From Longimicrobiales bacterium (GTDB lineage: Bacteria > Gemmatimonadota > Gemmatimonadetes > Longimicrobiales > Gaopeijiaceae): a stretch of 64,000 nucleotides of DNA. The position numbers were made by a program, and so were the translations under genes. Positions within the stretch are counted from its first letter, which is position 1. Each line of letters starts with the position of its first letter. This document shows positions 58,645 through 64,000 of the stretch, piece after piece. The notes under the pieces were generated by a model. It was not told the origin of the DNA and searched no databases. It saw only the letters and a program-made list of their open reading frames with translations. The stretch covers positions 1 through 64,000 of the forward strand of contig JANQRP010000016.1 in the NCBI GenBank assembly GCA_028284495.1. Reading direction: 5' to 3'.

Positions 58645-61272
58645 CTAGCCGTCCTTCAGACACGAAACGGGATCCACGGCGAGTGCGAGGCGCGCCGGCA
58701 GGTATGCGCCGACCAGTCCGGCTCCCAGAATCACGACGCTCGCTCCCGCCACGGTGAGAAAATCCGCCGGCGGTACGTTCACCACCAGCGCCCGGAGGAC
58801 CGGGTCGAGACCGACCAGGACGAGGACGGCTCCGAAACCGAGCCCGGCCGCCACGAGCCCCGCTCCCGACAGGAACGCCTCCCGCAGCAGTCGCCCCGGC
58901 TCCGCGCCGAGCGCCAGCCGAATTCCGGTCTCGCGACGCCTGCGCGCCATCCGATACGCCATGACACCGTGTAGACCGATGGTGGCGAGCAGCAGCGCCG
59001 TGGCGCCGAACAGCAGCAGGAGGAGGGTCGCGAACCGCGGAGCCGCGACCTGATCATCGAAGAGTGCCGCCATGGTCCGGGTTCGTCCCAGCACAGCATT
59101 CGCGTCGACGTCCTGGACGGCTGTCCGAAGGGTCTCGAGATGCTGAAGCGGATCGCCCGAGGTGCGGACGGCCACGTACCGGTAGGGCTGCTGGTCGGCG
59201 CGCGGAAGCATCGGCGTGTAGACGGTGGGGGCCGCCGGCTCGCGCGCCCCGGCATGACGCACGGCGGCGACGATCCCGACCACTTCGGCCCACTGTGGGT
59301 CGGACCCGATCGACGACAGCTGGACGCGCCGGCCGAGCGCTTCCTCGCCCGGCCATGCGCGCGCCGCGGCGACCTCGTCGACGAGGGCCACACCGAGGTC
59401 GTCGTCGTTCCGAAACGAGCGGCCCGCGCGGAGCCGGATGCCCATCGTCTCCAGGTACTTCGGCGTGATCACACGGAAGGAGGCCTCGGCGTCCGCGCCG
59501 GCGTCCGCCATCGCCTCGGAAGCGAACGTTCCGGTGTACAGCCCGCCGCCCAGGGGGACGCGATTGGAGAAGCCCACCGACTCCACTGCCTGCTCGGCCT
59601 CGAGCCGGTTCGTGAACGCCTGGAGCTTCGAGGCCGCTTCCGCATTCGAGTCGCCCCAGTCCGGAGCCTGCAGATGCGCAGTGAGAATGTTCTCCGTATC
59701 GAATCCCAGGTCCGCCCCGTGCAGCTCATTCAGGCTTCGGAGAAGAAGCCCCGTGCCGGTGACGAGGGTCAGGGAGAGAGCGACCTGAACAACCACGAGC
59801 CAGCGGCTCACACGTTGGCCGCGGAGGTCCATCGTGCCCCTGCCTCGTGCAATCGTCGTGGCGAGGTCCGAGCGGGTCGAGCGAATCGCAGGTACGACGC
59901 CGAATACGACGACGGTCGCCGCCGTCGCACCGAGGGCGAACAGCAGCACGCCGGGATCGATCGAAACGGATTCGAGCCGGGGGAGCGTCGGTGGGGCCGA
60001 CGCGAGCAGGGCTCGCACCCCGATCAGCGCAACACCCAGGCCGAGCACACCGCCCACCGCCGCGAGCATGCTGCTCTCGACGAGGAACTGCCGGACCAGA
60101 CGAGCGCGAGATCCACCGAGTGCGGACCGCACCCCGACCTCCGTCCGTCTTTCCTCTCCTCGCGCGAACATCAGGTGCGCGACGTTCGCGGCCGCCACAA
60201 GGAGCACACCGCACACGGAGCCCAGCAGGATCCAGAGGGTCCCGGCGACCCCTCCGACGAGATCTCGCCGGACCGGCGTGACGTTGACCCTCAGGTCGGG
60301 ACCCCCGTCACGGTCGGTCACGGTCGCGTTCACCGCGACCATCAGGGCGTCGACCTGCTCTCTTGCCCGGGCGACCGACGCTCCCTCGGCCAGCAGCGCG
60401 ATCGGACGAAGCCATCCCACGGATCGGTCGTCGCCCTGGACCCACCCGGCAGGCATGAGGCGCCAGAGATCGTGGTTGGTTCGGGCTCCCGAAAAGGCTG
60501 TCAGATTGACGTTGATGTGCTCAGGGAGAACGCCGACGACCTCGAAGGGGTCGCCCTCGAGATCGACGGTCCGACCGATGACCGTCGGGTCGCGCCCGTA
60601 TCGGCGTACCCACAGATCGTGCCCGAGAACCACGTGCGCCTCCTCGCCGGCCTCGGGGAGTCGGCCGATCGTCGGCTGCACGCCGAGGGCGGCGAAGAAA
60701 TCGGGCGTCACCCATCCTACGCTGACGGCCTCGCCACGCTCTCCGCCGACGAGGAGAAGAGAGTTGCTCCATCCGGCGGCTACATGCTCCAGGGCTTCGA
60801 CACCCTCGCGCAGTGCGTTGTAGTCGCCGACGGTAAGGGGGGCTCGGGGATAGTCGGGGGTCTCACCCCACAGAGCGACGACCCGGTCTGCGTTCGGGAA
60901 CTCCATAGGCGACAGCACGACCCCGCGGAGCACGCTGTACATCGCCGTCGCTCCCCCAACGCCTACGGCGAGCGTGAGCACCACCACCAGCGCGAACCCC
61001 GGCCGGCGGATGAACACCCGCAGCCCCGTCCCCATGTCCTGACTCAGTCCTCTCATCCTCCCACCCCCTCCCGATCCCGACACGGTCATCAACGGCCACA
61101 CCGATCGCGCGACCTCCACACCACACCAGACGTAGGCGCGCAGTCGACCCGCTCGTGCGCACCTCAGCCGGAACTCCTCCTCGAGATCCCCGAGGACGAA
61201 GTCCCGGGCATCCCCCTCGAGGACCGCCCTGAGAACCCAGCGCGCCATCGCCGGAAGACGGGTGTCGCTCAC
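58645..61272 (-). CDS. ADOP-type MacB/FtsX permease
   Basis: An 875-residue duplicated permease. The N-terminal segment (MARWVLRAVLEGDARDFVLG) is followed by GTGLRVFIRRPGFALVVVLT, a MacB core, FtsX helices (GVLLVAAANVAHLMFARGEE) with the RRTEVGVRSALGGSRAR loop, and a C-terminal half with RMARRRRETGIRLALGAEPG. The GTG start lies in the PadR stop (GTGA). Fourth paralogue of its kind in the window. The substrate is unknown. Confidence 0.84.
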   Translation of the reverse strand: MSDTRLPAMARWVLRAVLEGDARDFVLGDLEEEFRLRCARAGRLRAYVWCGVEVARSVWPLMTVSGSGGGGRMRGLSQDMGTGLRVFIRRPGFALVVVLTLAVGVGGATAMYSVLRGVVLSPMEFPNADRVVALWGETPDYPRAPLTVGDYNALREGVEALEHVAAGWSNSLLLVGGERGEAVSVGWVTPDFFAALGVQPTIGRLPEAGEEAHVVLGHDLWVRRYGRDPTVIGRTVDLEGDPFEVVGVLPEHINVNLTAFSGARTNHDLWRLMPAGWVQGDDRSVGWLRPIALLAEGASVARAREQVDALMVAVNATVTDRDGGPDLRVNVTPVRRDLVGGVAGTLWILLGSVCGVLLVAAANVAHLMFARGEERRTEVGVRSALGGSRARLVRQFLVESSMLAAVGGVLGLGVALIGVRALLASAPPTLPRLESVSIDPGVLLFALGATAATVVVFGVVPAIRSTRSDLATTIARGRGTMDLRGQRVSRWLVVVQVALSLTLVTGTGLLLRSLNELHGADLGFDTENILTAHLQAPDWGDSNAEAASKLQAFTNRLEAEQAVESVGFSNRVPLGGGLYTGTFASEAMADAGADAEASFRVITPKYLETMGIRLRAGRSFRNDDDLGVALVDEVAAARAWPGEEALGRRVQLSSIGSDPQWAEVVGIVAAVRHAGAREPAAPTVYTPMLPRADQQPYRYVAVRTSGDPLQHLETLRTAVQDVDANAVLGRTRTMAALFDDQVAAPRFATLLLLLFGATALLLATIGLHGVMAYRMARRRRETGIRLALGAEPGRLLREAFLSGAGLVAAGLGFGAVLVLVGLDPVLRALVVNVPPADFLTVAGASVVILGAGLVGAYLPARLALAVDPVSCLKDG

Positions 61273-61595
61273 CCCGCCTCGGCTCCGAGGTCCAGGCCCT
61301 CGATCATTCGCCGGAACGACTCGACCGCTTCGGACAGAGCTGCCCGACCCTCGGACGTGGTAGCTACATGCTTCTTCGCTCGCCCACCCCGGACGGCTGT
61401 GGGCTCCCCAACGCGGCTCTCGACGAGACCACGATCCTCCAGACGCTGGATCGCGCGGTAGAGGGAGCCGACCGAAACCGATCGCCCGGTCCGTTCGCGG
61501 ATGTCCTCGCGGACCCTGACGCCGTACGCCTCGGGGCCCAGCCGCTCCACGGCTGCGAGGGCGAGAACTTCCAGGTCACTCAGCGCTTCCGGCAT
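61269..61595 (-). CDS. PadR-family transcriptional regulator
   Basis: A 108-residue regulator starting MPEALSDLEVLALAAVERLG, recognition region GRSVSVGSLYRAIQRLEDRG and wing/dimer region KKHVATTSEGRAALSEAVES. The ATG at 61595 has AGGAG 6 bp upstream; the longer frame from 61628 would overlap the operator. It overlaps the permease start by 4 bp. Confidence 0.86.
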   Translation of the reverse strand: MPEALSDLEVLALAAVERLGPEAYGVRVREDIRERTGRSVSVGSLYRAIQRLEDRGLVESRVGEPTAVRGGRAKKHVATTSEGRAALSEAVESFRRMIEGLDLGAEAG

Positions 61596-61607
61596 TGTCG
61601 CTCCTAT

Positions 61608-61648
61608 TTCTTTTCGCAAAGAATACATTTCATCAACGGAATCTGCAA
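61608..61648 (-). promoter_or_regulatory. PadR promoter with TTCTTT-N4-AAAGAA inverted repeat
   Basis: On the minus strand TTGCAG (61643-61648) and TATTCT (61620-61625) are 17 bp apart. The inverted repeat TTCTTT-N4-AAAGAA (61608-61623) overlaps the -10 and the start of the transcript and lies 12 bp before the ATG. Fits autorepression by the PadR protein. Confidence 0.6.
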
Positions 61649-61742
61649 TCGGGAGGCGGCAGTGGGCTCAGGGAACAGGTGTGCAGTCGCCGTCGCCCCG
61701 CCTGGAATGGCTGCGATCGCGAACGGAGCGTGGGTAGTCGCG

Positions 61743-61779
61743 CAGTCGGCGGATGTGCGGCCGCACGACCCGCCGACTG
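61743..61779 (-). terminator. Strong hairpin after the DUF418 gene
   Basis: CAGTCGGCGG/CCGCCGACTG is a perfect 10-bp stem; its loop contains a second palindrome GTGCGGCCGCAC. It sits 48 bp downstream of the DUF418 gene stop and upstream of the PadR gene on the same strand. No T run follows, so Rho-independent termination is uncertain. Confidence 0.5.
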
Positions 61780-61826
61780 GAGCCGGTGCAGCTGACGTCC
61801 GACCCGCGATCGGCAACCGGGCGCCC

Positions 61827-63101
61827 CTACTCCACGCCCCGCCTGAACGGCTGCCGCTTCCCGTATACCAACGACCGCCACAACCACTCCAGCGGCCCGG
61901 CCCTGAAGCGCGCGAGCCACCACGGCGACGCCGCCAGCAGCAGAGCCCAGATCGTGAGCACGATCCCCGCCTGACCGACGCGGTCGACGGATCCGAAGAG
62001 CCCGAACCCGTGTCCGTAGAAGAGCGTCGTGCAGATGACGGTCTGGGCGATGTAGTTCGTGAAGGCCATGCGCCCGACCGCGGCCAGGCGTGTGGCCAGG
62101 CCGTTCCACATCCCGGTCTGACACAGCAGCATCACGACGCCGACCCACCCGAGGGCCACGGGGATGCTTCCCCAGTAGTTGTAGAGCGACCCGAGGAAGA
62201 AGGCGTCGGGCGCGGCCCAGCCCGAGGCGGCGTTGCGCACGAGGCCGAACACGATGAGCGGGATCCCGATGAGGACGCCCGCTCCGATGAAGCTCGCGTA
62301 GACGCGCGCGCGGGCCTCCGCGCTGAAGACCCCCAGCTTGAAGAGCGCCATCCCGAGCAGCATCAGTCCGCCGACCCGCCACACGGCCCACACCGGGTAG
62401 ATCTCCGTGTGGAAGGCGAGCGACGTGGGCACGCGATGCTCCATCTGGTCGAGCCAGCCGCCTCGGTAGATCGCAAGTTCGGCCTCGAGCGCCTCTGGCG
62501 GCGGGTCCATCTCGGCGATCGTCTCGGCCAGCGCCTCTTCCGGCCACTGGTCCGTCGACAGCCCGGCGGCCGCCATCACCCCGGAGCCGACCACCCACGA
62601 GAGCACCGCGAGCACGATGAGGGTCCGCGGCCTGCGCCGGCGGAAGAGGAAGATTAGCGCCCCGGTCATGGCGTACCACACCAGGATGTCGCCGAACCAC
62701 AGGGCGTACGCGTGGATTACGCCGAAGATCAGCAGCCAGAACATCCGCTTGAGATGAAGCCCGCCCGGCCGGGCTCCACGGGCCTCTCTCCGCTCGGCCA
62801 TGAGCACCATCCCGGCCCCGAAGAGCATCGAGAAGATGGCCATGAACTTGAGGTCGGCGAACACGTGAGACAGCCGATACACCCAGCCGTTCAGGCCTTC
62901 CAGGCTTCCCCAGACCGTCGGGTTCTGGTAGGCCGCCGAAGGCATCGAGAACGAACTGATGTTCATCACGAGGATGCCGAGCACGGCGAAGCCTCGCAGC
63001 ACGTCGAGCGACCGGATGCGGTCGGCTTCGGCGACCGGGGAGGCGGGTGCGGGTGTGCCCTCTTCGGGCCCGAGGCCGGTGGGGTGCGCGTCGTGCGTCA
63101 C
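61827..63101 (-). CDS. DUF418-family membrane protein
   Basis: A 424-residue polytopic membrane protein. RIRSLDVLRGFAVLGILVMN is the typical entry to the first helix in this family; about ten helices follow, and the C-terminal GPLEWLWRSLVYGKRQPFRR closes the DUF418 domain. The family is uncharacterised; its architecture resembles acyltransferase-like membrane proteins. The GTG at 63101 has GGAGG 6 bp upstream, so it is preferred to longer frames. Confidence 0.84.
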   Translation of the reverse strand: MTHDAHPTGLGPEEGTPAPASPVAEADRIRSLDVLRGFAVLGILVMNISSFSMPSAAYQNPTVWGSLEGLNGWVYRLSHVFADLKFMAIFSMLFGAGMVLMAERREARGARPGGLHLKRMFWLLIFGVIHAYALWFGDILVWYAMTGALIFLFRRRRPRTLIVLAVLSWVVGSGVMAAAGLSTDQWPEEALAETIAEMDPPPEALEAELAIYRGGWLDQMEHRVPTSLAFHTEIYPVWAVWRVGGLMLLGMALFKLGVFSAEARARVYASFIGAGVLIGIPLIVFGLVRNAASGWAAPDAFFLGSLYNYWGSIPVALGWVGVVMLLCQTGMWNGLATRLAAVGRMAFTNYIAQTVICTTLFYGHGFGLFGSVDRVGQAGIVLTIWALLLAASPWWLARFRAGPLEWLWRSLVYGKRQPFRRGVE

Positions 63102-63213
63102 GCAGTGCCTCCGGCCGGGGTCGGGAGGTACAGGGGAGCAGCTGGACTCGCTGCGGTGATGAGGAGGGTGGAGAGCGAGTGCGGGCCCGGTCAAGCGATA
63201 CGACGCAGCCCTG

Positions 63214-64000
63214 TCAGCCCTCCGGCACCTCGGCGCCGCCGAACCCGCGGAAGAGAGCCTGCCAGATCGGCGCCAGTTCCGCCCCGGTGACATTCGAGGT
63301 CACCGCGATCACGAGCTGCTCCTCCGGGAAGAGAATCAGCGACGTCTGTCCGCCGGCGGAGGAGCCGGGTGCTGCGACCATCCGGCGCCCCGCGAGCTCG
63401 GCGAGTCTCCACCCCAGCCCCATCGGCGTCTCCTGACCCGAGTCGAGTGCAACCGGCGTCCAGAGGAGCGCGAGGGTTTCGGCGTCCAGGAGTTCGTGCG
63501 CCAGCATCGCGCTGCCGAAGCGCACCAGATCCGTCGGGGTCGAGAGAAATCCGCCGCCCGCCCACTTGTTGCTCTGGTCGACGAAACGCTCGTGTCTCAG
63601 CGTCCCGTCGTCCTCGTCCCGGACGTAGAACCGCGCGCGGTTCGGCACGATCTGGAAGACATCGTCCGGTCCGGTGTGGTCCATGCCGAGGGGAGCGAAG
63701 ACGTCGTCCCGCATGAGCTCGAGAAAGGGGCGACCGGCCACCTGCTCCAGCGCTGCGCTCACGAGATTCCACCCGTAGCTCGAGTAGCTCGACCGGGTAC
63801 CGGGCTCGAAGAGAAGTGGATCCGCAGCGAAGATATCGAGCGCGTCCGCCACGCTCGTGAAGTGCGCGGCGCTGTAGGGCTCCTCACCTGCGTAGTGGCG
63901 GATGCCGGAGAGATGCCCCATCAACTGGCGTACGGTGATCGGCCAGCGCTTCTCGGGAAAGCCGGGCACGTAGGTCCGCACGGGAGCGTCGAGGTCGAGC
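63214..64000 (-). CDS. Serine hydrolase (beta-lactamase/LACTB-like), 5' end outside window
   Basis: At least 262 residues; the frame is open to the right edge, so the N-terminus with the S-x-x-K nucleophile is not visible. Seen: LMGHLSGIRHYAG, SSYSSYGWNLVSAALEQVAG (Y-x-x-N type second motif), WAGGGFLSTPTDLVRFGSAM and GSSAGGQTSLILFPEEQLVI, as in LACTB-like peptidases and esterases. The C-terminus is complete and ends RGFGGAEVPEG. Substrate unknown. Confidence 0.8.
   Translation of the reverse strand, partial: LDLDAPVRTYVPGFPEKRWPITVRQLMGHLSGIRHYAGEEPYSAAHFTSVADALDIFAADPLLFEPGTRSSYSSYGWNLVSAALEQVAGRPFLELMRDDVFAPLGMDHTGPDDVFQIVPNRARFYVRDEDDGTLRHERFVDQSNKWAGGGFLSTPTDLVRFGSAMLAHELLDAETLALLWTPVALDSGQETPMGLGWRLAELAGRRMVAAPGSSAGGQTSLILFPEEQLVIAVTSNVTGAELAPIWQALFRGFGGAEVPEG

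Noticed and set aside
1..64000. CRISPR arrays, rRNA genes and transposases
   Set aside because: No regularly spaced repeats, rRNA-like sequence or transposase open frames were seen on either strand.

Overview
The window is G+C-rich chromosomal DNA from a Gram-negative-type bacterium. Lipoprotein signal peptides, an outer-membrane beta-barrel, PadR regulators paired with very large MacB/FtsX-type 'orphan' permeases (ADOP type), several 6-bladed beta-propeller lipoproteins and frequent GTG starts with ATGA/GTGA stop-start overlaps suggest Gemmatimonadota or a neighbouring phylum. That placement is inference. There is no rRNA; the only tRNA is tRNA-Asn.

Layout. 1-1.5 kb: end of a molybdate ABC transporter (modB, modC). 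1.5-3.2 kb: uppS, a winged-helix regulator and its membrane partner, with a perfect inverted repeat at the promoter. 3.3-9.0 kb: a divergent lipid-metabolism cluster (lipid kinase, acetoacetate-decarboxylase-like protein, alpha-oxoamine synthase | PlsC-like acyltransferase, nucleotidyltransferase-like protein, CDP-alcohol phosphatidyltransferase), a candidate sphingolipid or unusual phospholipid pathway. 9.1-20.8 kb: the most striking locus, an eight-gene overlapping operon with four multiheme c-type cytochromes (20, 16, 11 and 13 haem motifs), a b-type cytochrome, an outer-membrane beta-barrel, a TPR lipoprotein and a polytopic membrane protein, preceded by a fifth 9-haem lipoprotein cytochrome. 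It looks like an electron conduit from the quinone pool through the periplasm to the cell surface. 21-33 kb: amidohydrolase, HEAT-repeat protein, DinB, serine hydrolase, a PadR-permease pair, creatininase and three overlapping beta-propeller lipoproteins. 33-38.6 kb: a lower-G+C stretch with a DUF3800 protein, a ribbon-helix-helix protein and a 1271-residue type IIG-like restriction-modification enzyme, ending at the 3' end of tRNA-Asn. 38.7-42.3 kb: tdk, a PafA-type phosphatase and an unrecognised protein. 42.3-46.1 kb: a membrane HD-GYP protein preceded by a 27-codon reading frame inside a 15-bp long-range stem that covers the HD-GYP ribosome-binding site; then, convergently, a secreted Cys-rich peptide, a CxxC redoxin-like protein and a beta-propeller lipoprotein. 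The two small proteins share the C-terminal pattern GxG[SG][VI]SW. 46.7-64 kb: VWA protein, DUF6174-like lipoprotein, three more PadR-permease pairs, another propeller, GNAT and VOC proteins, a DUF418 membrane protein and a serine hydrolase cut by the window edge.

How the parts work together. In the cytochrome operon, the b-type cytochrome and membrane-anchored cytochromes could take electrons from quinol, soluble-type multihaem domains could carry them across the periplasm, and the barrel could host one cytochrome through the outer membrane. Each of the four PadR genes ends inside the start codon of its permease gene, and three have an inverted repeat overlapping a recognisable promoter, consistent with autorepressed PadR-permease operons. 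Functions are assigned from sequence reading only; no database search was run.
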